Notes under the pieces: model-generated
Told to the model about the DNA's origin: nothing
What the model saw: the letters and a program-made list of their open reading frames with translations, nothing else
Databases searched by the model: none
Shown: positions 1 through 12,600 of the stretch, piece by piece
Numbering within the stretch: position 1 is the first letter of the stretch
Layout of the letters: each line of letters starts with the position of its first letter
Made by a program: the position numbers and the translations under genes
Source of the DNA: Homalodisca vitripennis
Lineage: Eukaryota; Arthropoda; Insecta; Hemiptera; Cicadellidae
Assembly (NCBI RefSeq): GCF_021130785.1
Contig: NC_060214.1
Location: 46,251,001 to 46,315,000 of the forward strand
Direction: 5' to 3'
DNA length: 64,000 nt

Positions 1-144
1 AAAAAGAAGAACGATCTGATAGGAATGATAGACTACATAGAAAAGGCAGAAGACAAGCAGTTTTATAGAGATCTTCTGGCAGCAGACACCGTTCCTGATG
101 GTGTCATGGAGGTGGATGCAGACATTGAAGACAAGGACTACTAG
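1..144 (+). CDS. C-terminal coding piece of an unrecognised protein (partial, open at window start)
   Basis: Frame 1 is open from the first base to a TAG at 142-144 and gives 47 residues. The composition is coding-like: it is lysine-rich at the start, has a stretch reading DLIGMIDYIEKAEDKQFYRD, and ends in a very acidic tail (VDADIEDKDY). Third positions are mixed and the GC content is well above the AT-rich DNA that follows. I do not recognise the family. It could be the terminal exon of a host gene or the end of a transposon-borne protein. The upstream part lies outside the window. Candidate polyadenylation signals follow within 300 bases. It is in the same orientation as the receptor gene downstream but cannot be part of it because it ends in a stop. 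Confidence 0.5.
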   Translation, partial: KKKNDLIGMIDYIEKAEDKQFYRDLLAADTVPDGVMEVDADIEDKDY

Positions 145-333
145 TTGTATTAAAAGTAAGGTATTTTAATGTACAAAGTCCTAGAGTTAATAATATATTA
201 AAAATAATATTAATAATATTACGTATATTATGTAAACTTTTTTCAGAAAGTCAAGACTATGACTAAAAGTGTTTTTATCTTTTGTACGTATTATCATGTA
301 TCCTTGTAACATATTTTGATGTTTATGGTGTAC

Positions 334-413
334 ATTAAACGCTTCTAAACAATACTGGAACTTACATCCTTTTTTTTAAACTAACCCTTCACTTACATCA
401 TTTATTAAATAAA
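334..413 (+). terminator. Candidate polyadenylation signals for the upstream coding piece
   Basis: ATTAAA at 334-339 and AATAAA at 408-413 lie 190-270 bases after the stop codon at 144, a normal 3'UTR distance. Such hexamers are common by chance in AT-rich DNA, so this rests mainly on position. Confidence 0.3.
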
Positions 414-1932
414 GAAAGGCACATACATCCTTTTCCACAAAAAAACCGATGAATGCTCTTTTTCCATATTTTTTTTGGTTTCCACTTATATATTTATAGC
501 AGAAAATTGTATTATATGTTATTCCTATTGATTTTATATTTTTATAAATATAAAAAATATTTTATTAGTAAATATTCAATGTTTTAGACATATTTTATTG
601 AATACTGAAAATTTTAGTTTCTGGCACTTACAACCTTTTTCCATTTTTACTACACAATTCATTTTTTATAAAACCAGTAGATAAATATCACGATTTTACT
701 TACCCTTTAATCCTTAAAATAATTCACTCTATAGATAATTCCAATGAAACTCGATTAGTAAAATTCCCTGGAATGTAACAAATGTAATATTGAAAAAATC
801 CCCTAGGCAAACATTCCCTTATATGCGTTAAATATTTTAGGACCACTTAAATCAAATGTGTTGAATGTGAGAAGTTAAGTTGCGACTGTAAATTTACATT
901 AAAATTGTAATAGAAACAATCAAATTGATTAGCGCTAGTATGGACCATGTACTCCAAAATTGTGTATGTATATGCCATAGAAATTACATACTGCCGCATA
1001 TCTTATAGTTTATCCTAATATGTCTTAACTATTAATAAAACTATAAAAAACAATACGTTTATGGCAATATAATGAGCTCTGCGAAAAAAGAAAGCACATT
1101 TACTTCATACAACTCTGAAAGTGTCACCGCCATGTCGTGCTATACTGCAATTATTTTACTTAGGTTTTTATTTCAAACTACGTGGATATTTATAACTTAG
1201 AATTAAGTGTTAAGTGAAACAATTAGTAAGGTTCTTTCTTTGTTATAATTCAAGAAATCCAAAAAATTACCTCAAAAAATCTTACTTGTTGACGGATTAA
1301 ATACAAATTCATATAATCAGCTTATCACATATTACAATTTATCTATGTTAAAATTATTTATTGTTGGTTTCATAACGCTGACAGGCATGTGAATCCTATA
1401 TTCAAACCCATAGTACAATAAGTAATTGGTTATCGTATTATAGTTGCCAAATTAATCAGGAAAAGGCTCGGAAAAACATATCATCAGCAGGTTATGTTAA
1501 AAAAAACATACAGTTTAAGTTAGAGCCTTGAACAACCTTACATATTTCTTACAAACTTTCTGAATAATCTCTCTCTTGATGTGTTTATCCTGAGTTCTAA
1601 AATCTTTATCCAGGTGTGATCCAGCAAATAAGGTGAAATATAAAATAAGATGAGAGGAGATCTAAAGGGCGCAAGGATGTTTTTTATGAAAAGTTCATTG
1701 GGAACCACATTCTATTTATAGCACTGAATATCGTATTTTATTTTACCTTTTGAAAACTCATAACATTCATCTTAACCTACTCCATTCCAAGAAATATAAA
1801 TGCACGAGAGACAACGAAAAACATTTTGATAGTATAATGCCTGAAATAACGCCATGATACAAATAGAATAAGGATTCTCGTTCCTGGAGGTGACTTGTTA
1901 AGACTAATTTCCCGCACCGTTCTATTGGTTAG
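414..1932. other. AT-rich non-coding stretch, no gene seen
   Basis: Low-GC sequence with no convincing exon on either strand. If the receptor gene starts inside the window, its missing 5' exons (signal peptide, any extra ectodomain) would have to be here, but I could not identify them. A degenerate phrase resembling GGCACTTACATCCTTTTTCC recurs near 358, 418 and 625. Confidence 0.5.
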
Positions 1933-2181
1933 TTCCACGCCGTGACGCTGGGATACGGTCAGACGACGCCGGCCGACGCCCTGCTGTCCCTCATGACAGT
2001 TCTGCGGGACCGAGGCGCCCCCTACCCTGGCGAGGGGGAACCAGTAGTCACACTTTTGCGCCGCGTGGTCGGTTACGTCAACGAGACATCTTCCTGGCAG
2101 GACCTTGTCAACTGTACCGATTTCTTCTACAGCGTGGTAAACAGCCTTCTCCAGCAGAGAAACTCCATTATCAACCACCAG
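1933..2181 (+). CDS. Adhesion GPCR exon A (ectodomain, N-terminal to GAIN core)
   Basis: Acceptor ..TTGGTTAG before 1933 and donor CAG|GTGAGG after 2181. The exon is open for 83 codons and phase 0 at both ends. It is GC-rich against an AT-rich background. It is predicted helical (LLSLMTVLRD, VTLLRRVVGYV, DFFYSVVNSLLQQRN) with sequons NET and NCT, as expected for the helical GAIN-A subdomain. An internal ATG exists at 1993 but nothing marks it as a start; the exon reads as internal. Confidence 0.75.
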
Positions 2182-3548
2182 GTGAGGTGATTGACATTTC
2201 TGTAAATCGTTAAAGCACAAATATCTACCATAATTTTGAATTTTTACTCAGCCAGTTTTTAAAGTCAATGCCTTATTAGTGAGATATTTTCCCTAATTAG
2301 AGACTATTATTATTACTGAAAAAAAATATTATTACCTTAAGGTGTAAACAGTTATAAAACTTAAAACTAAGCATGCGCAAGCATGAAATAAATATTAACA
2401 TATCATAGTAACTATTGCAACTGTTGCTAACAGAACAAGATCCACGCCAAAAACACTCAAGCACATAGCCGAGGGTCTAGAGTGATTAAAGCAAGGTGCG
2501 AACCATGTAACTGCGAAGTTACAGTATTAATCAACAAATCCGTCCACAACACAGAATGTCCCCTTCTCTTGACACCTTATGAATAGGATATTACTATCCT
2601 TCAATCTATGACAAACTTTGGCCGAATAAGTTCAATATTTAAATTTAAATGAAGGATTATACAGATCTTCTAAAATAATTTGAAAGTTATTTATGTTTTT
2701 TTTTAAAGAATTTCGGAAAAGAAAAAACGGTTTAACAAAACAATGTTTTTTATCCTCAAGCAAAACAAGGCAGAAAAAGACTTGTAACAAATTCCCCAGT
2801 GGTATCGAACTTATTACGGTTCTATCATCAATCTCATGCCTAGGTGTCACGGTTTCTCTATATAATTTCAAAACTCAAAACCGATAGAACTAACTTTAAT
2901 TGTGAACTTTGAGTTTAGCCCCAATTCAGCTTTCTCCTTTTCGCAGCGTTTGGAATCCGACGCTGTCACAGACATGACTTCTGAAATCTAGAGTCCACGT
3001 TAGTTTCTCTTGACATTGTAAGAACGACAAAGAAGCTCAAAAGAACTTTATACATATCATTTTGACGTCAGCGATACCTAGTTGGCAGGTGGAGTGGAGC
3101 TAAACTCAACATAATTTACATTGAATTAACTCTCACACCATAGCAAAGTTATTTAAAAATTTATAAATGTATAATTTTGTTTAATTGCCTCCGTTTATTA
3201 GTACAGCCAAACCGTGGGCATTAAATATTTTTAGCTAAACATTTTCTATGAAAAGCTTATGATTTGTATCCCAAAAGAATTTTAGATCGTGGTTTTTCAG
3301 ACAAATTAAAAATCCAGTTACTTCTAATAGTTCTTTTAAATTAGCTGGAAGAAATTGGTAGACTTAATTTTACAGTTGAAATATTAGAAACTTATTTAAT
3401 ATGGAATTTTCCTCTAATACATTTCTTAATAACGGTCCGAAAACAAATAAACGGGTTAATATTGTTTAATAAATTTTTGAATTGTGAGTTTTCGTTTGAA
3501 CGACTATCATGAAGTATAACAATGGCTGGTAAAATGTGCGATTTAATG

Positions 3549-3610
<62 letters not shown>

Positions 3611-3639
3611 CGCGCGCGCGCGTGTGTGTGTGTTTGTCA

Positions 3640-3682
<43 letters not shown>

Positions 3683-6600
3683 TATATATATATAAATTGT
3701 CACGGAGCTGGCCGTCGCGCGGGCGGCTGCGGTGGCGGCCTGGCTGTTGACGTAAGGGACCGCCATAAAATCCTTCTGCGAGAGCCATCAACACCCTCAT
3801 AAATGGCAGTCCTTTCTTCTGAATAGGCTGATGACAATAGAAAGTCTAGAGCAGTCTTCCTGGTAAAAGACTCACTGCCCATTGACTCCGGAATCTTCTA
3901 GACCTTCCAGAGCCCACCGGTATAGACCCTTCTAGCAAGAATGCTAGAGGGTTATATAAGGCCGTCTACTGGGGAGACGGGGGAGTTGTGAGTACCAGTG
4001 AGGCAGTGTAGTGAGTGTCGTGACACGGATCCTGTGATAGTGAGTGCCTGCGGAGATACTGCTGTGGGAATCGTCGCATCGTGGGATCGACCGGAAGATT
4101 CAGCGCAGTATTGGACAACTCCTGTGGAAGGATACGACACCGGGGAAACCGTAAGTAAATTGGACTTAAGCAGAAGAGACAGTAAAGCCACTATTGTTAA
4201 TTAGCTATATTTGTGATTGCAAATAATATTAGTTTTGCAGAAGCCATCTTAGTCCATTTAGCAAATATTAATAATAGTAATTGTAATTATTGGAGTTGTA
4301 ATTAATAGTAATAATTGTAAATAGTAATTTCTTTCAATTAAAGTAATTATTTGTCCTTATTGTAAATTAGCTTTAATAAACATTATTAAATGTAACCAAT
4401 AATCGTGTTGCTTATTTGTAAAACCCACATAAGAATTATTTAGTTTGTAAAAACGTAACATTGGTGTCAGAAGTGGGATTGATTTGTTAAAGCAACACTT
4501 TAGATATTATTTATTATTTATTTATTGTATTAATATTATTTTAAAGTAATAATATAATAAAACGATGGCTTCTAGTGGGTTTAAGTTAGCAGATTTGAAA
4601 GTGGCTGATTTAAAACGGGAGTTAGAAGAAAGGGACTTAGATACTTCTGGACAAAAACAGTTTTAGCTAATAGACTTAAACAGGCGATGATAGAAGCAGG
4701 TGAAGATCCCGAAATATTAATTTTTGAAACTGAAGCAAGTAAGCTTACCAAAGTGTTACAAATCTAACTTAACTAAAACATTGGAAGAAAAATTAAATAG
4801 TAATAGGTAAAACATTGGAAAGAAAAAATTAAATAGTAATTGTGAAACACTTCAAAATGACTTGAAAAGTATGAAAGATGAATTAGCTACAGAGTTTAAT
4901 TTAAAAATTTGTAGAGTTGAAGAGGAATTTAAAAAGCAACTAGAAGCAGGTATAAATGGTTGCCTCCAAACAATTAGAAGACAAGTTAAATGATTATTCA
5001 AAAGAATTTGGTGATAGAATTAGGATCTTAGAGGAAATAGCTCAGAGAAACAAGGGCTCAAAACCTGCACAGAATCCATTGTTAGCCCAGAAAGATGGAA
5101 AACCAGAATTAATTACGGAACCTCAGCTTAATTCATGTCCACCAATGAGTAATGCAGGGGTGCCAACCTTCGACGGTAAGATGACCTGGGAGGATTTTCG
5201 GACACTGTTCGAGACTGCTGCCGCCGTCCACCGTTGGCCGTCATCAACAAAAGCGTCCATGCTCTGCCTTTCGCTGCGTGGAGACGCGCTAAAGGTCCTG
5301 CAGACCGTGCCACCTGCGGAGCGCCAAAACTACGGAGAAACTGGTTAGACGACTGGAGATGCGGTTCGGACATAAGCACATGGAACTGGTCTACAGGTAT
5401 CAACTCAGGAGTCGCCACCAGAAGTCCAATGAATCACTGCAGGAATTTGAAGCTGATATCGCACGACTTGTAAGAGGTGCTTACTCTACTTGTGATGAGG
5501 CTGTCCTGCTGCGAGAACTTAATCCATCGACAAATTCCTCGACGGCCTTCGAGACGCTGAAACACAGCAGGCTGTAAAGTTGGCTCGTCCTAAGACATTA
5601 CACGAGGCGCTAACACAAGCACTAGAATTTTGAAGCAGTAAAACAGTCTGTGCAAGGACATGCACGTCTTCGAGGGGTCCTGCGTGGAAGAAGGTTTTAA
5701 GATAGAAGACGTAGTCCAGAGAGTGCTGGATGCGCTGAAGAACAGGAAGAAGGAAATCCGCTGCTGGAGTTGTGGAGAGTTGGGCCATCCCCGAAGCAAG
5801 TGCCCAGATAGAGCCTCTCGGGGGGCAGATGCAGGAAAACTAAAAAGGGTTGACAGGAAGGGGCAATTGTCAACCCAGCAAACTGAGGCCCCAGCCGACA
5901 GCATTATTGTGGCATCTTTGTCAGGACAGACTAACAGCTTCTACATAGATGGATTAGTCAACGGGAAGCCCAGAAGCCTTCTACTAGACACTGGGGCAAC
6001 GATGACCATAGTAAATAGAGATGTTTTGTTCACCTCCCAATAAAGTCACTCCAACAACCTGGACGTTGAGGACTGCGGACTGGGGACTTGGCCAGTGTTC
6101 ACGGGGAGACAGTTGCCCACCTTCTGCATCGGGAGTACATGCTTTAAACATCGCACTCTCGTCGCTAACATCGAGGAGGACGTTATACTCGGCATGGACG
6201 TAATGATGAAACTTGGCCTTCAATTAGACCTCAAGAAAGGGGTGACGACTGTTGGCGGAGAAGAAGTCGTCCTTCAGCTTAGAAAAAATCTTACTTCTTC
6301 GGTGCGGTTATTAAAAGATACCACACTGCCATCTCTCGTGCTCAGAAGATCGTGAGAGCAGAAGTCGACAGAACTGTACCGGAAGGACAGAACTTAATGT
6401 TAGACCCAGCTGTAAACGAAGAGGAGCTTGGCCGAGGTGTCCTTGTAGGAAGACACTGTTTCAATCTTCCAGGGAAGTTCCAGTCTGCATAATGAACTTA
6501 AACGACTATCCTGTTACTTTAAAACAAGGCAAGCTCTTAGGTACCTGTTACTCAGTTTCTTCTGTATCGCAATCTGTTAGACAGACAGCATCCTGCCACA

Positions 6601-9600
6601 AGAATCTTCCAGAAGACATAGCTAAATTTGTGAGAGATGCTTGCAAGGGAATGGACTTGGAACAAACTAAACAAGTAGCTAAGTTAATAACAGAGTACCA
6701 GGATGTTTTCGAAACTGCTACAGGGCCAAGAGGCAGGACGACTGTAGTTCAGCACAAGATAAATGTTTGGAGACGCACAACCAATCCGCCAAATTCCTAG
6801 GAGACTACCCTGGGCGAAGAGGGAGGAAGCTGAGCAAATAACAAAGGAGATGGAGCGAGATGGGGTGATCGAGCCTTCCAGCAGTCCATGGAATTCGCCG
6901 GTGGTACTAGTGAAGAAGAAGGATGGGACTTCTAGCTTCTGCGTGGACTACCGACTACTCAATAACGTCACCAAGAAGGACAGTTACCCTTTACCGCGGA
7001 TCGACGACACACTGGATGCTCTGGGAGGCGGCAAGTTCTTCTCGACCCTGGACATGAAGAGTGGGTACTGGCAAAAAGAGATTGCTCCAGAGGACAAGGA
7101 GAAAACGGCATTTTTCCATAGGGAATGGAAACGGACTGTGGCAGTTCACCGTGATGCCTTTGGACTATGCAATGCACCAGCTACCTTCGAGAGATTAATG
7201 GAGAACGTGCTTAGAGGTCTAACTTGGGAAACCTGTCTAGTGTATCTGGATGATATCATAGTCATTGGAAAGACGTTTAAAGACCATCTTCCAGAACCTG
7301 GAAAAGATCTTTATAAGGCTTCGTTCTGCCAACTTGAAGCTTAACCTGAAGAAGTGCAACTTATTAAAAAATAAGGTAAACTATCTCGGACATGTAGTCT
7401 CGTCAGAAGGAGTCTCTGTGGATCCAGAGAAGTTACGAGCGATAAAGGAATGGCCCACACCACGTAACAAACATGAGTAAGAAGTTTCCTCGGGCTGTGC
7501 ACCTATTACCGCCGCTTCGTGAAGGATTATGGCCGATATTGCTAAGCCACTGACCAAGCTCACGGAAGAACAGCGCAAGTTTGAATGGACCTCAGAGTCG
7601 AGTGAAGCATTTGGGATACTCAAGACTGCTCTCTGTAGTGCTCCGATCTTGGGATTCCCTCGCTTTGGAGAAAAGTTCATTGTCGACACTGACGCCAGCG
7701 ACGTGGGCATAGGAGGAGTACTCTCGCAAGTTCAGGATGGCCAGGAAACCGTGGTAGCCTATTTCAGCAGAACACTATCTAAGGCCGAAAGGAATTACTG
7801 CGTCACAAGGAGGGAACTGCTAGCAGTCGTGAAGTCCCTAGAACACTTTCATAAATACCTCTATGGACAACCTTTCCATTTAAGGACAGATCACTCCGCC
7901 CCTGACTTGGCTACTGAACTTCAAGAACTTGGAGGGGCAGACAGCGCGATGAGTGCAGCGGCTTCAGGAGTACAACTTCACGTCTGAACACCGACAAGGG
8001 AAGAAACATTCCAACGCTGATGCTCTGTCACGTCGTCCTTGTCCAGAAGGCTGTAAGCACTGCTCCAAGGTAGAAGAAAAGAATCCTTCGGCAGGAGTAC
8101 GTTGTGTCACCGTGGAGCCTGCTAGTGGATGGAAATGAGTGAACTTCGGAACGAGCAGCTAGGAGACACGGAGATCGGACCACTCCTGCGAGAGGTGGAA
8201 GCTGGAACTCGACCTAGTTGGGAAAGACATCGCGGCTAGAGATCACCTATACAAGAGCTACTGGGCACAGTGGGACTCTATGAAGATCAAGAACGGAGTA
8301 CTAATAAGGATCTGGAAGCTCCTAACGGGAAGAGGAAAATCGAACAGATCGTACTCCCAAGAAGTAAGAGGAGGGAAGTCCTTATGGAGTTTGCATAACG
8401 GAGCGTCTGGAGGTCATCTTGGTGTCAACAAAGACAGTGGAAAAGTTGCGACAACGGTTTCTACTGGCTGCACCTTAGGGCTGATGTTGAGAAATGGTGC
8501 CGCCAATGTGATGTATGTGCTGGAAGCCGAGGGCCTCAAACAAGAAGTCGAGGCAGGATGCGGCAGTACAACGTTAGTTGGATCACCTTTCGAGAGGATC
8601 GCCATCGACATCGCTGGACCATTTCCCGTGACAGACGCAGGGAATAAATATCTCCTGGTGGCCATGGATTACTTCACGAAATGGCCAGAAGTATACGCCA
8701 TACCAAACCAGGAGGCATCTACTGTGGCAGGATGCTTGGTGAAACGACTTCGTCTGCCGGTACGGGGTACCCCGTGAGCTACACAGCGACCAAGGGACGA
8801 ACTTCGATTCTATCTTGATGAGGGATGTTCTTCAGCGTCTGGGAGTGCATAAGACACGGACAACCCCGCTTCACCCGCAATCCGATGGGATGGTTGAAAG
8901 ATACATCAAGACTCTCGTCGGTCATCTCAGGAAAGTTGTCCTCCACCACCAGCGGGATTGGGAATAAGAAGGTGCCAGTTTTTCTGCTGGCCTACAGATC
9001 TTCTAGCCATGAAACAACTGGTGTTACCCCAGCAAGAATGGTCTTCGGAAGAGAACTTCGGCTACCAAGTGATCTCATGTTCGGCCTACCACCTGACAAG
9101 GAGAGGCCAGCGACTGACTTCGCCTCGGAACTCGTTGATCAATTGCACGACACTCACGAGTTTGCTCGCCAGCACCTGAAGGTCGCCAGTGACAAGATGA
9201 AGGCTCGCTACGACCGACAAGCCAACTCAGCTGGATTCCAGGAGAACAACTTGGTTTGGCTCTACAGTCCCCTGCGGAGGAAGGGAAGGTGCCCAAAGCT
9301 TCAACAGGACTGGATTGGACCTTATCGTGTGGTGACACGAATCAACGACGTGGTCTACCGAATCCAAAGACACCCAAGAGGCAAGATGCTCGTCGTCCAC
9401 CTAGATCGTCTAGCGTCTTACCATAGTTCCAACACTGATCGGACGATCAGCCTTAAGGAGAGGGCAGTGTCACGGAGCTGGCCGTTCGCGCGGCGGCTGC
9501 GGTGGCGGCCTGGCTGTTGACGTAAGGGACCGCCATAAATCCTTCTGCGAGAGCCATCAACACCCTCATAAATGGCAGTCCTTTCTTCTGAATAGGCTGA

Positions 9601-12600
9601 TGACAATAGAAAGTCTAGAGCAGTCTTCCTGGTAAAAGACTCACTGCCCATTGACTCCGGAATCTTCTAGACCTTCCAGAGCCCACCGGTATAGACCCTT
9701 CTAGCAAGAATGCTAGAGGGTTATATAAGGCCGTCTACTGGGGAGACGGGGGAGTTGTGAGTACCAGTGAGGCAGTGTAGTGAGTGTCGTGACACGGATC
9801 CTGTGATAGTGAGTGCCCTGCGGAGATACTGCTGTGGGAATCGTCGCATCGTGGGATCGACCGGAAGATTCAGCGCAGTATTGGACAACTCCTGTGGAAG
9901 GATACGACACCGGGGAAACCGTAAGTAAATTGGACTTAAGCAGAAGAGACAGTAAAGCCACTTGTTAATTAGCTATATTTGTGATTGCAAATAATATTAG
10001 TTTTGCAGAAGCCATCTTAGTCATTTAGCAAATATTAATAATAGTAATTGTAATTATTGGAGTTGTAATTAATAGTAATAATTGTAAATAGTTAATTTCT
10101 TTCAATTAAAGTAATTATTTGTCCTTATTGTAAATTACTTTAATAAAACATTATTAATTGTAACCAATAATCGTGTTGCTTATTTGTAAACCCACATAAG
10201 AATTATTTAGTTTGTAAAAACGTAACAATATTGTATATCTCATATATACTTATATATAGAACAGAATAGAATAAACTTTATTTCTCATAAAATATGCACA
10301 CATTACAACATATTCAATACAAATATACAACAAATATAACTGCAAAGCACATACATAGCAAAATAATCATTCTGCATATCACGCGATTACAGAGCATATC
10401 AGTACTGGATGACCTTGACACATTACATTCATGCCACACATACATACATACATATACTGAGAAACAAAGTATTGGCCTCCAAGGCAAAGCCTGTTTTGAG
10501 GCATTTACATTATTCATAGAAATAAAAGAACTCGCAGTGATAGAACAACAATTATACATTTCCAAATATTATAACATAATCCTAACCAAAAACCATATTT
10601 CCAACAAAACTCATTCAGATTCATGCTTGCAAGATAAACAAATAAATCACACATACACTAATTATACAAAATAAATTATATATTATAATCCTCATTATGT
10701 CTACATCTATTTTAAACAAATACTATCCATTGTACAATTTCCTACACCCACATATACATTAATTCCCTATCAACCAACAATACAACATTTCATACATAAC
10801 TCACAATACAAAGAAAAAAATACTATTATTTAAGCATTATTGTTTATTATTAAACCATGGCCATTAACAGTGCATATCCCTCCCACTAGTTTTGTACAAT
10901 AAAAATGGACATCAAAACAGTACATAAAATATATTTAAAAACATTTAATTTACATTTAATAAACATTCAACATTCTGCAATGTATAAGCGACAGACTACT
11001 AATTTGACTAGCTAATTCATTAAAAAATTTTGGTGCTAAAAATGAATATTTTTTTAAAAGAAGATGTTTGTTGGCATTGGTGCGGTATAACTGTCAGCAT
11101 TCCTCAATCTCAATTTATATTCATTCCTTTCTTTACTATTTTTGCTTCTTATATAAAATAATTTTAGTACCTTGTACATATACATGTAACTGAGAGGTAG
11201 AATCTTCAATTCCAAAAAAACAGGGAAAAGATGACTCTGTTACTCTCTGTTTTCAATATTATTCTTATAAAATGTTTTTGCATTGTAATTACAGATTTAA
11301 GAATTGATATGTACGTCCCTCCCCAACACGAGATCGCATAATCAATCCTACTGTGGACTAAGGAAACTTATAACATTCTCAAGAGTTTTTCATCACAAAT
11401 ATTCCTCAAAAAACAAAAGATTCTAATTACACATACAGTATATATAATATAATATATAATTAGTTTTTTAATAGTCGTTGGCAACATTTTACACCAAATT
11501 ACTGTATTACTTTAAAAGATCTGTAACCCGATTAATGTGGAATTTCCTAATTTTCTGGTTACAAATAAACGTTGAAATAGTAATTATTTAATATTATTTA
11601 TTACTTTTCATTTGTTATATCAAATGAAGTCTTAGTTTTTGTAGGAGTACATGATTCCGAAATTTTATTTTTCTAAGTTTTATTTGTTTGATAATCGCCT
11701 AAGTTCTGAAACATTAGCATTGATTCTGACAAAATATTTGATGGTCTAGTTTTTTATAACTTACAAATCTATATGTTTAAGTCTAGAGATAAAATAAGTA
11801 AATTTTGACTTAAATTCTGTTATTTAAGCTCTACTAATTTCTTTGTCTCTAACTCTCAAATCACGCATCTATAATATTTCATCCGAGATTATAGCAATGA
11901 GAAACTGAGGAAAGTATTCTATAATATTTATTAATCTTCTCTTTGATCGAAATCTATTTTATACAGAAAGTGGAAGAACTTCAGCAGGTAGTCAGCCAGT
12001 GGTCGTTACTGTGGGGGTCTCAGCCAGGGACGGCCTCTTCACATCTCGCCTATGATTCTCTAGTCGTAGAGCTTTTCCGTTACGATACTGGCGCTGTGCG
12101 ACGCACCGCCACTCTCTCCTTGCCAAAGCCTACTGTCAGGTGAGCCTTTACTCCGCAGCAGACAGAAATGTTATTTTCTTCATTTTGTAAATTAGGTTAT
12201 AATGTAACAATATTGCTGTGTTCTACATCTAAAACAGGCGTTCTTACATTATCCTCATGGTTGTACTGTACATAAAAGACGATTGCCGAACGTTTTTGAA
12301 GATGTGAAATATGACAATAAGTATCACCTTTTATTCATCAGAGGAGATGTAAAAATACTTTTTCCGCAAGCAACCCACAAAATACCAATGTTTTTAAAAG
12401 AAAAAGACTATTTACGCTATTGTGTAATTTACAAATGTCATACTCGTATTACAATTTGACTTCATATTAAAAGACAAAACATTCCACTCATGTCTTATTT
12501 TCAGACTCAAAATTACATTTCCCTTAGATTCAGGGATGATATACAAAATCGGTATAAATTTAGATACATGAGGGATCATTTTTATTATTTTCACATTTAT

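Larger units (their letters stand above)
3698..10227 (+). mobile_element. Ty3/Gypsy LTR retrotransposon, near full-length, frame-broken
   Basis: Two near-identical LTRs (3698-4460 and 9468-10227) begin TGTCAC and end GTAACA. Between them, in order, are a primer-binding site, gag (SAP-like N-terminus, capsid region, CCHC knuckle), protease (DTGAT), reverse transcriptase (YLDD), RNase H, integrase with GPY/F-type end, and a polypurine tract. Integrase follows RT, which defines Ty3/Gypsy order. There is no envelope gene. The reading frame is interrupted many times by single-base indels, so as written it cannot make the Gag-Pol proteins. It lies in sense orientation in the receptor gene's intron. 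Flanking bases AAAT and ATAT differ by one, so no clean target duplication is visible in this TA-rich site. Confidence 0.95.
2182..11966 (+). other. Large intron of the adhesion GPCR gene
   Basis: 9.8 kb between exons A and B, both phase 0. Most of it is the inserted Gypsy element (3698-10227), the microsatellite at 3548-3695 and a LINE remnant (10228-11420). The rest (2182-3547 and 11421-11966) is AT-rich with no gene seen. Confidence 0.7.

Noticed and set aside
3392..3882. Open frames with poly Thr-His, Tyr-Ile or Cys-Val runs
   Set aside because: They are translations of the TG/CG/TA microsatellite and the LTR start.
3952..4191. Minus-strand 79-codon frame, repeated at 9713-9961
   Set aside because: It is antisense to the LTR and present in both LTR copies; the second copy changes frame at one indel.
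10294..10674. 126-codon plus-strand frame
   Set aside because: It is antisense to the AT-rich 3' region of the LINE remnant.
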